Assembly: GCA_945860605.1 (NCBI GenBank)
Contig: CAMAQL010000002.1
Span: forward strand, 1 to 64,000
From: Chitinophaga pinensis
GTDB taxonomy: Bacteria; Bacteroidota; Bacteroidia; Chitinophagales; Chitinophagaceae
DNA: 64,000 nt
Direction of reading: 5' to 3'
A program made the position numbers and the translations under genes. A model generated the notes under the pieces. It was not told the origin of the DNA. It ran no database searches and worked only from the letters and a program-made list of their open reading frames with translations. Position 1 is the first letter of the stretch. Each line of letters opens with the position of its first letter. Positions 50,748-62,516 of the stretch are shown piece by piece.

Positions 50748-51932
50748 TTATGTAAATGCGTTGAATCCTGTGATATCCATTCCGGTAATTAACAAATGAA
50801 TATCATGTGTTCCTTCATAAGTGATTACACTCTCTAAATTCATCATATGACGCATCACAGAATATTCTCCTGTAATGCCCATTCCTCCTAACATTTGTCT
50901 AGCATCTCTTGTAATATTAGCGGCCATTTCACAACTATTTCTTTTAGCCATACTAATTTGAGCAGCAGTGGCACGACCTTCATTCATCAATACACCCAAA
51001 CGCCAAACAAGTAATTGCGCTTTCGTGATTTCGGTTACCATTTCTGCTAATTTCTTTTGTTGTAATTGGAATCCGCCAATTGGTCTACCAAATTGAACGC
51101 GCTCCTTACTATATCTTAATGCAGTATCATAACAATCCATTGCAGAGCCAATGGTACCCCATGCAATACCAAATCTTGCTTTATTCAAACAACTCAATGG
51201 GCCTTTTAATCCTTTGACATTTGGTAAAATATTTTCCTTAGGTACTTTTACATTATCAAAAACCAATTCTCCTGTGGCGCTTGCACGTAAACTCCATTTA
51301 TTATGTGTGGTTGGTGTGGAAAATCCTTCCATACCTCTTTCAACAATGACGCCTACAATTTCTCCCGCTTCATTCTTAGCCCATACCACTGCTACTTGCG
51401 CAAATGGAGAATTGCTGATCCACATTTTTGCACCATTTAAAATAACATGATCACCTGCATCTTTGATATTGGTTAACATACCTGATGGATTAGACCCATG
51501 ATCTGGTTCTGTTAATCCAAAACAACCTAGCCATTCGCCAGATGCTAATTTTGGAAGGTACTTTTGTTTTTGTGCTTCACTACCATACGCGTGAATTGGG
51601 AACATCACCAAAGATCCTTGAACACTCGCTGTGCTTCTCACACCACTATCGCCTCTTTCCAATTCTTGCATCATCAATCCATAACTAATATAGTCTAGTC
51701 CACCACCGCCATACTCAGTTGGTACTGTAGGTCCAAAACAACCAAGGTCGCCTAATTGCTTCACAATTTGATTTGGAAATTCTGACTTCTGAGCATACTC
51801 CTCTATGATTGGTGAAATTTCTGTTTTAACGTAGGTTCTTACTGCATCTCTCACCATTAATTGCTCTTCGGTCAACAATTCGTCTAATTGGTAATAATCT
51901 GGGGATTCAAACAAATCTGCTCTTACTGCCAT
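50748..51932 (-). CDS. Acyl-CoA dehydrogenase family protein (glutaryl-CoA dehydrogenase-like)
   Basis: CFGLTEPDHGSNPSGM, MWISNSPFAQVAVVWAK, ARQMLGGMGITGEYSVMRHMMNLESVITYEGTHDIH. Confidence 0.88.
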   Translation of the reverse strand: MAVRADLFESPDYYQLDELLTEEQLMVRDAVRTYVKTEISPIIEEYAQKSEFPNQIVKQLGDLGCFGPTVPTEYGGGGLDYISYGLMMQELERGDSGVRSTASVQGSLVMFPIHAYGSEAQKQKYLPKLASGEWLGCFGLTEPDHGSNPSGMLTNIKDAGDHVILNGAKMWISNSPFAQVAVVWAKNEAGEIVGVIVERGMEGFSTPTTHNKWSLRASATGELVFDNVKVPKENILPNVKGLKGPLSCLNKARFGIAWGTIGSAMDCYDTALRYSKERVQFGRPIGGFQLQQKKLAEMVTEITKAQLLVWRLGVLMNEGRATAAQISMAKRNSCEMAANITRDARQMLGGMGITGEYSVMRHMMNLESVITYEGTHDIHLLITGMDITGFNAFT

Positions 51933-52023
51933 GGTTTGTAATTTTATAATAATGATTGATACACAAAGGTAGTAGAAAGCGCTTAAAAAACTATAATTAC
52001 AAGGTGTTTAATTAGCTGATTTA

Positions 52024-52830
52024 TTAGCTTAATAAAGCTTTCATTTCATCGGCATAGCCTTTGGCTACAATTGCTGCATCTGCAGCAAAGTTGGCACCAC
52101 TACTTGCAAAAATAACGGCCCTACTTGCATTGATGAGCAAGCCAACTTCATTGTTCTTGCCATAGGCAGTAACCTCGGATAAACTTCCACCCTGTGCACC
52201 AACACCTGGTACCAATAAAAAATGTGCAGGGATAATTTTCCGAATGGACTCCAACTCCTTGGCTTTGGTAGCACCTATCACAAACATCAATTGTTCAGGA
52301 CTGCCCCAGCTTGCTACTTGTTCTAAAACGGATTCGTATAAAAATTGTCCATTCGCCAATTTTTGTTGTTCAAAATTTTGACTCCCAGGATTGGATGTTA
52401 ATCCCAATACAATCGTCCACTTATTTTGATAGGCCAAAAATGGATCAATACTATCCTTGCCCATATAAGGTGCTACTGTAATGGCATCAAATGGAAGGGT
52501 TTCAAAAAATGTTTTTGCATATTGTGCAGATGTATTGCCGATGTCTCCACGTTTTGCATCTGCAATCGTAAAATGAGAAGAAGGAATATGCGCCAATGTC
52601 GCTTCCATGGATTCCCATCCTGCAATACCCTGTGATTCGTAAAATGCCGTATTGATTTTATAGCTTACACAATGCGCTGCCGTAGCATCAATGATGGCCT
52701 TATTGAAAGCAATGACTCCTGCTTTATTTTTAGGTAAGCCAGCTGGTAGTTTTTCAATGTCTGTATCCAATCCAACACATAAGTAAGATTGTTTTGTTTT
52801 GATTTGGTCTACTAGAAATTGTTTTGTCAT
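52024..52830 (-). CDS. pyrF: Orotidine-5'-phosphate decarboxylase (PyrF type 2)
   Basis: YLCVGLDTDIEKLP, FTIADAKRGDIGNTSAQYAKTFF, LVPGVGAQGG. Confidence 0.94.
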   Translation of the reverse strand: MTKQFLVDQIKTKQSYLCVGLDTDIEKLPAGLPKNKAGVIAFNKAIIDATAAHCVSYKINTAFYESQGIAGWESMEATLAHIPSSHFTIADAKRGDIGNTSAQYAKTFFETLPFDAITVAPYMGKDSIDPFLAYQNKWTIVLGLTSNPGSQNFEQQKLANGQFLYESVLEQVASWGSPEQLMFVIGATKAKELESIRKIIPAHFLLVPGVGAQGGSLSEVTAYGKNNEVGLLINASRAVIFASSGANFAADAAIVAKGYADEMKALLS

Positions 52831-52876
52831 TTGTTGTTTTTTTAAACCAGTATTTTGATTGCGATTTTACCCAATA

Positions 52877-54199
52877 TTATTTTACTACATTTTTCTTTAC
52901 AAAGACTTGGTATCCCCAAGCTGGCATTTGCAAAGATTGAATACCTGTCATTTTTTGCTTGGTGAATACCTCTTCGAATGCACTTGCATCTACCCCATCA
53001 ACGACTGCCTGCTGTGGTTGATTGGATAAATTCAATACCACCACCACTCTATCCTGGCCATTGCTTCTTTCATATGCCATGATCTTTTCAGGAAGATTTA
53101 CATTCAATCTTTTAAAATTCGCCTGATCTGTAAAGGCACTATTTGATTTTCTTAATGTTAATAGCGTCGTATAAAAATTAGCACGTTCATATTTTTTGAA
53201 TTCAATACTATCTTTTTCAAAAAATGCCAGCGGTCTTAATACAGGTTCTTCTTGACCACTATAAATTAAAGGCATTGTCCTATTGTATGTTTGCGTAAAC
53301 ACGGCGAAAGGTGCATGAATGGCGCCTGGCATTGTTGCATAGTCTGCTTTATTCCAAGAGTTCTCGTCATGATTACTTGTAAAATATAATCTTTGCGCTC
53401 CTTTCATAAATTCAATTTCAATATTTTGCAACACGGTATCCAATGAGCGAATATTTTTTTTGCCTGCTGCTATATCATTTAAAACATGAAATTCTTTCCA
53501 AGTATAAGTAGCATCAAAACCTGTCTCATGTAACTTGGCATCATCGGCTTCGGCTAATAAATAAATGTTTCTGATTTTTTTTAATGCTGGTATACATTTA
53601 TCCCAAAAACTATAAGGCACACCCCATGCAACGTCTACCCTGAACCCATCAATCTTAGTGGCGTTTAACCAATACTTCATGGTATTAATCATGCTGTCCT
53701 GCATCACTAAATTATTAAAATTCAATTCTCTTGTATCAGACCAGTCTGCAGTGTAAGTGGGCTTCCCTGTTGAATCTTTTTCATAAAAATCTGGATGCGT
53801 AGTCAGCCAAGGATGATCTGCCCCAGAATGATTAGGCACATAATCAATTAACACTTTCATACCAAGTGCATGTGCTTGATTGACGACTGCATTGAAATCT
53901 GCGAGGGTACCAAATTCAGGATTGATATCGGTATAACTTGCCACCGCATAATAAGAACCTAAAGTGCCTTTTCTACCAAATTTTGAAATGGGTTGGATAG
54001 GCATAAACCATACTGTTTGTACCCCCATTTTCTTTAATCTTGGTAAATGTTTTGCAAATGCTTTGAAAGTGCCTTCCTTGGTATATTGGCGGATATTCAC
54101 TTCATAAATATTTCCCTGTTGCATAAATTCAGGATGTTTTTGTTGTCCAAAACTCGATGCTCCTATCAATAATCCAACCAGTAATAATAAATTTTTCAT
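52877..54199 (-). CDS. Alpha-amylase family glycoside hydrolase (GH13), secreted
   Basis: Signal peptide; MKVLIDYVPNHSGADH, KIDGFRVDVAWGVP, LLAEAD, FTSNHDENSW. Confidence 0.92.
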   Translation of the reverse strand: MKNLLLLVGLLIGASSFGQQKHPEFMQQGNIYEVNIRQYTKEGTFKAFAKHLPRLKKMGVQTVWFMPIQPISKFGRKGTLGSYYAVASYTDINPEFGTLADFNAVVNQAHALGMKVLIDYVPNHSGADHPWLTTHPDFYEKDSTGKPTYTADWSDTRELNFNNLVMQDSMINTMKYWLNATKIDGFRVDVAWGVPYSFWDKCIPALKKIRNIYLLAEADDAKLHETGFDATYTWKEFHVLNDIAAGKKNIRSLDTVLQNIEIEFMKGAQRLYFTSNHDENSWNKADYATMPGAIHAPFAVFTQTYNRTMPLIYSGQEEPVLRPLAFFEKDSIEFKKYERANFYTTLLTLRKSNSAFTDQANFKRLNVNLPEKIMAYERSNGQDRVVVVLNLSNQPQQAVVDGVDASAFEEVFTKQKMTGIQSLQMPAWGYQVFVKKNVVK

Positions 54200-54248
54200 G
54201 ATGTCGCTTTATACTTCAAAATTACTACCTAATAACGTAACTTTGGCT

Positions 54249-54656
54249 ATGCATCTACAAAAAATAAAATACCTCTTTTTGGCACTTTTTATATGGCAGT
54301 GTAGCCCATCAGACCAATATGAAATTGCAGACAATCCCTTAGATGGCGGGCGTTATTTTATTGAGAACTGCATGCAAGGCAATTTTAAGAAAGCCAAGTA
54401 CTATGTCATTGAAGATGCGGAGAACCTTGCATTATTTGAGAAATTAGCTAATAACTACTATGGATTAGATAAAGAAGGAAGGCAACAAATAAGGCTGGCG
54501 TCCATTCAAATCAATGAAATTAGTGCTGTGGATAGCACTATAACCATTATGAATTACCAAAATTCCTTTGACAATAAGGTGCATAAGCTTAAAATCATGT
54601 CTACCCCCAAGGGATGGAAAGTAGATTTAAAATATACCTATGGGCCAAATTTATAG
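54249..54656 (+). CDS. Hypothetical lipoprotein (DUF4878-like)
   Basis: LFIWQCSPSDQYEIADNPLDGGRYFIENCMQGNFKKAKYYV; start placed after the longer ORF start. Confidence 0.65.
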   Translation: MHLQKIKYLFLALFIWQCSPSDQYEIADNPLDGGRYFIENCMQGNFKKAKYYVIEDAENLALFEKLANNYYGLDKEGRQQIRLASIQINEISAVDSTITIMNYQNSFDNKVHKLKIMSTPKGWKVDLKYTYGPNL

Positions 54657-54718
54657 GTCCAAATAAGAATTATCGTATATTTGCAACTGAATTTAATTAA
54701 CACAAACAAAGCATACAA

Positions 54719-54871
54719 ATGGAAGTACAAACTAACACCAAAAAATACTGGGCATTATTCTTTTTATGGTTCGCTATTTTAATCGTTTTATTATTCGTTT
54801 ACAGAGAATTTTTCTGGTTAGCTCTTCCTGGCACATTGACTTATTTTGCCAAAGCAATGAAACTATTTTAA
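54719..54871 (+). CDS. Small single-TM membrane protein (50 aa; absent from ORF track)
   Basis: ATG...TAA: MEVQTNTKKYWALFFLWFAILIVLLFVYREFFWLALPGTLTYFAKAMKLF; preceded by TATATTTG (54676-54683), followed by a strong terminator. Confidence 0.7.
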   Translation: MEVQTNTKKYWALFFLWFAILIVLLFVYREFFWLALPGTLTYFAKAMKLF

Positions 54872-54890
54872 GAAAAAATTATAAAAAAAA

Positions 54891-54912
54891 GCCGCTCGAT
54901 TTTTCGAGCGGC
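54891..54912. terminator. Bidirectional rho-independent terminator
   Basis: AAAAAAAA-GCCGCTCGA-TTTT-TCGAGCGGC-TTTTTTT. Confidence 0.88.
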
Positions 54913-54917
54913 TTTTT

Positions 54918-56066
54918 TTATTTTAGCACTGAAAGTGCTGCATCTAAATAGGAATAAATTTCGGGTTGGAGGTGGTGTACAGGTTTAACTGGCTTGGACT
55001 CACCTAGTCTAACAACGACTGCATTTTTCTCTTTAATTGAAAACACATATTGTCCAAATAAGCCATTTTGAAATGGAATAGACATCCCCTTGTGTTGTAT
55101 AACCCAATATTGATAGCCATAGTAGTCAACCGGACGATCTGATTCTGTTCGATCCTTTAAATAAGTTGCTGGCGAAGTTGCTTTCAACACATAATTAGAA
55201 TCTACAATTTGCTTTCCACCCCAATTCCCTTTGTTTAAAATCAACTGACCAAATCTAGCATAGTCTCTTGCCACTCCGTTAAAGCAACAAAATGCTTTTT
55301 CATGTTGTTGATCTCCATCTAATAGCCATAATGCATCTACTTCTGCACCCATTGGTTGCAAAAATCGCTGAGATACTAAGTTTGAAATATTATCTCCAAA
55401 TGCTTTTTCAACAACCAATCCCAACACTTGTGTATCCCCACTTCTGTAATCCCAATAAACTCCTGAAGGCTCTTTAAAAGCCATTTTTTTTACCATGTAT
55501 TCTTCGTTATCTCCATAATAGCCATAAGCATTCATGCTAAAATAACTTTTATCAAATTCTTTATAATTGGTACCAGAGCTCATGGTTAATAAATCAATAA
55601 TTTTTACTTTGTTTAAGTTTGCTTCTTTAAAATGAGGTACATAATTTCCAACAGGCTCTTCTAAAGATTTTATTTTCCCTTCTTGTAATGCGATTCCAAT
55701 TAACAATGAGATGATACTTTTTGCAGCAGAAAATGATCCACTCAAAGTTTTTGAATTATACCCATCAAAATATTTTTCATATACAATCTTCCCATTTTGT
55801 ATGACTAAAAAAGCATGTGTGTCATTTGAATCCAATGCAAGTACTAATGAATCTGGCATAATCGCTTTATTATAAGCACTATCTAATGCCCAATATTGAG
55901 GAATACTCGCAGCTTTAACAAGTCTTGTTGGATGTGTTTTGTAATCATGAATAGAATGCTTCCCCCATTTTGCAAAGTTTCTTAGATGCGCAAATATGGG
56001 TGTATATGCCAGACCAATAGTTAAAACAACCAAGGCTATAAGTCCATACAATATTTTCTTTATCAT
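54918..56066 (-). CDS. Serine hydrolase (beta-lactamase/class C-like)
   Basis: SGSFSAAKSIISLLIGIALQEGKI (SxxK), YWDYRSGDTQVLG, TMSSGTNYKEFD. Confidence 0.88.
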   Translation of the reverse strand: MIKKILYGLIALVVLTIGLAYTPIFAHLRNFAKWGKHSIHDYKTHPTRLVKAASIPQYWALDSAYNKAIMPDSLVLALDSNDTHAFLVIQNGKIVYEKYFDGYNSKTLSGSFSAAKSIISLLIGIALQEGKIKSLEEPVGNYVPHFKEANLNKVKIIDLLTMSSGTNYKEFDKSYFSMNAYGYYGDNEEYMVKKMAFKEPSGVYWDYRSGDTQVLGLVVEKAFGDNISNLVSQRFLQPMGAEVDALWLLDGDQQHEKAFCCFNGVARDYARFGQLILNKGNWGGKQIVDSNYVLKATSPATYLKDRTESDRPVDYYGYQYWVIQHKGMSIPFQNGLFGQYVFSIKEKNAVVVRLGESKPVKPVHHLQPEIYSYLDAALSVLK

Positions 56067-56150
56067 AAATTGATTATTTTGAATTGTAATTAAACAACTA
56101 TGCTTAATTTTATTGCTTAGTCGTAAATTTTACTAAAATTAAAATAATAT

Positions 56151-56876
56151 ATGTCTTTATCGCAAGCATTTGAAGAAATTGTTGAAAAAAGAAGGTCCAA
56201 CAGAAAGTTTGATCCCAATGTTGAAGTCCCGGATGAAGTGATAAAAAAAAGTTTAGAACGCAGCATACTCGCTCCTAATAGCAGCAATATGCAGTTATGG
56301 GAATTTTACTGGATCAAAAATCCTGCCTTGCAAAAGGATTTTCACGAATATTGTTTAAATCAAAATGCCGCAAGATCAGCAAAACAAATGGTGGTCTTTG
56401 TAACCCGTCAAGATCATTGGAAAAAAAGAGTGCAATGGCATTTGGACCTGATTAAAAAAGGCATCACAGGTGACACCACGCCCAATCAAGATAAATTAAT
56501 GACCTACTATGGTAAATTAATGCCACTTGCATATAGTACAGATCGGTTTGGTTTTTTTACTGCGTTAAGAAGCACTTTAAGTAATGTAATAGGCGCTTTT
56601 AGACCAATGACTAGAATGAGAGGCAGAGCAGATCAAAGAATCACAGTGCACAAATCATGTGCCTTAGCAGCCCAAACATTTATGTTGTCCATCGCTGCCG
56701 AAGGTTTTGAATCTTGTCCCATGGAGGGCTTCGATGCTGTTAGGGTGAAGAAGGCCTTAGACCTTCCAGCGATGGCAGAAGTCAATATGATTATCAGTGT
56801 TGGAAAAGGGACTGAAGCCGGTATCTGGGGAAAAAGAGAAAGAGTCCCTTATGAAGAAGTAGTCATCATAAAATAA
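56151..56876 (+). CDS. Nitroreductase family protein
   Basis: EKRRSNRKFDPNVEVPDEVIKKSLERSILAPNSSNMQLWEFYWI; AAEGFESCPMEGFD. Confidence 0.88.
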   Translation: MSLSQAFEEIVEKRRSNRKFDPNVEVPDEVIKKSLERSILAPNSSNMQLWEFYWIKNPALQKDFHEYCLNQNAARSAKQMVVFVTRQDHWKKRVQWHLDLIKKGITGDTTPNQDKLMTYYGKLMPLAYSTDRFGFFTALRSTLSNVIGAFRPMTRMRGRADQRITVHKSCALAAQTFMLSIAAEGFESCPMEGFDAVRVKKALDLPAMAEVNMIISVGKGTEAGIWGKRERVPYEEVVIIK

Positions 56877-56916
56877 TTCTTTTCTCAATAATACTTTTTG
56901 ATTGATACAAAAAAAA

Positions 56917-56937
56917 GCCGCAATGAATTACTGCGGC
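56917..56937. terminator. Bidirectional rho-independent terminator
   Basis: AAAAAAAA-GCCGCA-ATGAATTAC-TGCGGC-TTTTTTT. Confidence 0.8.
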
Positions 56938-56976
56938 TTTTTTTATGTAGCTATTATTTTAAAATAGTAAACTCAA

Positions 56977-57924
56977 TTAATTTTTAGCTGGCGTAATAAT
57001 GATATTTCTATATTCAATTGGACCGTGATCCCCTTGTAACATAATTGGACCTGGCGCAGCTTCATCACTATTGATTGCACCTCCGGTGATACCTGGAATT
57101 TCTTGTTTGAAAATAATAGTTTGGCCATTTGCAACTACAGTAACCATCCTGCCAATTAAAGTCACATCATAAGATTGCCATTCTCCTGGGGCTTTTGCTG
57201 CATTCACCCAAGGATCAATAAAACCATATACCCCACCCAAATATACATTTTGTGGTTCTTTACCTTGGTTGTCTTCGATCTGAATTTCATAACGGCCCCT
57301 TAAATAGACACCACTATTACTTCCTTTTGGGTACCTGAATTCAATATGTAATTTGAAATCATCGTAGGTTGTTTTTGTTCTAATATTTTCGCCCGATTCA
57401 GGACTAGTCAAAACCCCATTGACATTTATCCATTGGTTATTATTTCCTATTGCTTCCCATCCAGTTAAATCTGTACTGTTTAATAATTGAATAGGTTTAC
57501 CCCAAGTAACTTCTCTTAAACTATTCAATCTTGGTGCGCGAACACCCGTCCAGGTATATTTTTGACCATAAGGCGCAACCATGGTTCCTTTTAACTGATC
57601 TCCTACTAATTCACCTTCTACTACTAAATTATTTTCTGTACGATCCCATTGTGGTGGAATGGTAAAACTCATTTTGCCGTCTTTAAAAAATACTTGTGCA
57701 ACAGGTCTTGCACTTCCACCCTCTGCAACAAATCTGCCAATAAGATTTTTTACGCCAGAGTGACGAACTTCTAACCAAGACGGTGCAAGTCTGCCACCAC
57801 CCATGTCCACCGTTAAATCCCAACGACCTTCTAATGGATTTTCTTGTGCCTTAGCAGTTGCATGCACAAATAAAATAGAAAGGAATACAACAAAAAAATT
57901 GACTCTTTTAAATGGATGTTTCAT
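56977..57924 (-). CDS. DUF1080 (3-keto-disaccharide hydrolase-like) protein, secreted
   Basis: GWEAIGNNNQWINVNGVLTSP, FKLHIEFRYPKGSNSGVYLRGRYEIQIED, GAINSDEAAPGPIMLQGDHGPIEYRNI. Confidence 0.88.
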   Translation of the reverse strand: MKHPFKRVNFFVVFLSILFVHATAKAQENPLEGRWDLTVDMGGGRLAPSWLEVRHSGVKNLIGRFVAEGGSARPVAQVFFKDGKMSFTIPPQWDRTENNLVVEGELVGDQLKGTMVAPYGQKYTWTGVRAPRLNSLREVTWGKPIQLLNSTDLTGWEAIGNNNQWINVNGVLTSPESGENIRTKTTYDDFKLHIEFRYPKGSNSGVYLRGRYEIQIEDNQGKEPQNVYLGGVYGFIDPWVNAAKAPGEWQSYDVTLIGRMVTVVANGQTIIFKQEIPGITGGAINSDEAAPGPIMLQGDHGPIEYRNIIITPAKN

Positions 57925-57945
57925 ACAGAGGTGATTATTGAACCT

Positions 57946-60186
<2,241 letters not shown>

Positions 60187-60439
60187 TTAAATGTGAGGTT
60201 CAGATGCAAAATTAACCCTTATTTGTGTAAAAAGAATGCAAAAGGAACGAATATAGTTATAACATTATACAGTCAATTTTGTTGTAAATGACGTGTATAA
60301 AATAGATTTTAATTTAAACAAAAAAAAACCTGAAAAATTAGACTTATTTAAATAGTTAATTTTAAATTTATACGGTAAAAAGGCAGGTCTATCAAAAAGC
60401 TAAGCTGCCCGCTATTTCATTTATGTTACAAAAAATAGT

Positions 60440-60901
60440 ATGAAAAAATTATTAATAAGCTCATTTAGCGCTCTATTCTTATTGTTAGTGGGTACTTCAT
60501 TTGCCCCAATTGCAGACAACCCCGACGCCGTTATTGGTGTGTGGAAAACAGGAGAAGGAAACGCCATGGTACGTATCTATAAAAATGGTGAGAAATACCA
60601 GGGAAAAGTAGTTTGGTTAAAAGAACCAAATGACCCAGAAACTGGAAAGCCAAAGCAAGATAAAAACCACCCTGATGAAGCGACTAGAACAAGACCAGTA
60701 CTTGGAATGATTAATATTTGGGGCTTCTCTTACAAGGAAAACAATCTTTGGGATGATGGTAATATATACGATCCTAAAAATGGCAGCACCTACTCTTGCA
60801 CAATTAAAATGATCAACCCTAATACACTGGAAGTTAGAGGGTATATTGGGGTTTCAATTATTGGTAGAACAGATAACTGGACTAGGCAACAAGCTAAATA
60901 A
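60440..60901 (+). CDS. DUF2147 domain-containing protein, secreted
   Basis: IGVWKTGEGNAMVRIYKNGEKYQGKVVWLKEPND...LEVRGYIGVSIIGRTDNWTR. Confidence 0.9.
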   Translation: MKKLLISSFSALFLLLVGTSFAPIADNPDAVIGVWKTGEGNAMVRIYKNGEKYQGKVVWLKEPNDPETGKPKQDKNHPDEATRTRPVLGMINIWGFSYKENNLWDDGNIYDPKNGSTYSCTIKMINPNTLEVRGYIGVSIIGRTDNWTRQQAK

Positions 60902-60903
60902 GA

Positions 60904-61920
60904 CTAAGGAGATACAAAATTTAAGCTAATATTAAAAAACAATGGATTACCTAAATTACTAGCAAAGAAGCGTTGACTATCTTCTCTAGCATCATATCTA
61001 TTCACTACATCGAAACGGTAATTGTACCTTAAACCTGCTTGTGCGTTTATCCATAGAAATCCAGCAAGCTTTTTATCCCACATGATTCTTGGTTTAACTT
61101 CTCCACGTTGGATATATGTATTCCTACCCATTGTACTTGGTAATTGCATTAAAAATTGATTTCCTTCTAATTCAAAACCAGCCTGCAACATGCTTGTTGT
61201 AGAAAAATTATATCGAACAAAACCACGAGCAGGAAGTAGAAGTTCCATACCCCACTTATCATTGAACGTTTTATTCCAAAACAAAACTGGTAAATGCATT
61301 AATTGACCTGCACGATAAGTTCTAGCTAAACCAGTACCAATCATATTTTTTTCGGATGTCTTCCATCCATAAATAACTGTTCCACTCAAGGTGATTGCTT
61401 TGTTTTGAATCGCTTTTGCATTTTCAAATAAACCGTTTACGTCTGCGCTAGCTTGAAAAATTAAAAAATTCTTTTCATTTAAAGGTTTGAAAACAGTCGT
61501 ATTAATGCCTGCAGTTAATAAAGCAGTTTTATCTAAAGCAGTTGCAAAATCGTTTACTGAAGGATTTGTAACATTGAATTTACTATTCCAATAATTTACC
61601 CCCATTTGCCAAATGATTTTATTAGTTGAAATAACAGGCAGGTTTACTTGTGCTCTTATTGCATCTACATCGGCTATATTGATTTGTGTTGGAAATTGCT
61701 TGGAATTAAAACTTATACCAGGCATAGAAAATCCACCATAATATTCACGCCCTAAACTCAAAATTCTTTGAGGCGTTTGATTTAAAACTTTTTGAGAACA
61801 ATAACGTTTAACGCCGTCGGCATCCCCAAAATTACTATAGTCAAAATTTTCAGTTGTATCAGTTTGGGCAACAACAAATGAGGCGCTAAATAAACATAAA
61901 ATAGTGATTGCTAGACGCAT
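60904..61920 (-). CDS. Outer-membrane beta-barrel protein (DUF6268-like)
   Basis: Signal peptide; alternating-hydrophobicity strands, C-terminal FFNISLNFVSP. Confidence 0.65.
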   Translation of the reverse strand: MRLAITILCLFSASFVVAQTDTTENFDYSNFGDADGVKRYCSQKVLNQTPQRILSLGREYYGGFSMPGISFNSKQFPTQINIADVDAIRAQVNLPVISTNKIIWQMGVNYWNSKFNVTNPSVNDFATALDKTALLTAGINTTVFKPLNEKNFLIFQASADVNGLFENAKAIQNKAITLSGTVIYGWKTSEKNMIGTGLARTYRAGQLMHLPVLFWNKTFNDKWGMELLLPARGFVRYNFSTTSMLQAGFELEGNQFLMQLPSTMGRNTYIQRGEVKPRIMWDKKLAGFLWINAQAGLRYNYRFDVVNRYDAREDSQRFFASNLGNPLFFNISLNFVSP

Positions 61921-61984
61921 AAATTAGATGTATTTATTTCATTACAAATATAAATGTAAACAGTTTAAAATGGCTAAAAAGCAT

Positions 61985-62015
61985 AAGCCGAAGTAAAATT
62001 TATTTACTTCGGCTT
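61985..62015. terminator. Terminator hairpin downstream of the ssrA terminator, upstream of the beta-barrel gene
   Basis: AAGCCGAAGTAAA-ATTTA-TTTACTTCGGCTT. Confidence 0.55.
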
Positions 62016-62041
62016 TCCAATTGCATTCGCGCAAAGAAAAA

Positions 62042-62067
62042 GCGCCCTGAGCTAATGCGAAGGGCGC
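62042..62067 (-). terminator. Rho-independent terminator of ssrA
   Basis: Minus strand GCGCCCT...AGGGCGC followed by TTTTTCTTTG. Confidence 0.75.
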
Positions 62068-62087
62068 CTAATCAAATTGTTCTAATG

Positions 62088-62457
62088 TGGAGTCGAGGGG
62101 AGTCGAACCCCTGTCCAAACAAAGTTACCATTGGTCTTCTACATGTTTATTGTTTTATTATTTGTCGGCAATCAGCAGGAAAAACACAAACCAATTGATT
62201 ACTTAGCTGTATAGTACTTAAATAAGCGGCACAGCCTATGCTTATCGCATCCCTTTTTGTTTTGATTAAGCTAAGCAGCGGGTAAAGGGCCTACCTGCTT
62301 GCTCGGCCATAATGGAAGTTAATTCACTGAATTAAGCAGCCATGGCGTAATTTGTTTCGCCTTTTGATTGTTTGGTATTCAGATTAAAGTGCTAATTACC
62401 CAACGCACTACATGCTTACCCCAACCGCTACGCTTGCTGTCAAAACCATACGACCCC
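62088..62457 (-). ncRNA. ssrA: tmRNA
   Basis: Acceptor pairing GGGGTCG (5') / CGACTCC (3'), T-arm GTTCGACTCCCC; tag ORF complement(62332..62361) GGC GAA ACA AAT TAC GCC ATG GCT GCT TAA = GETNYAMAA. Confidence 0.93.
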
Positions 62458-62516
62458 AGTTACTGCGATTAAAGCAAGTACAAAATTACAACTAATAAAT
62501 GGATTTATATAGTGGC

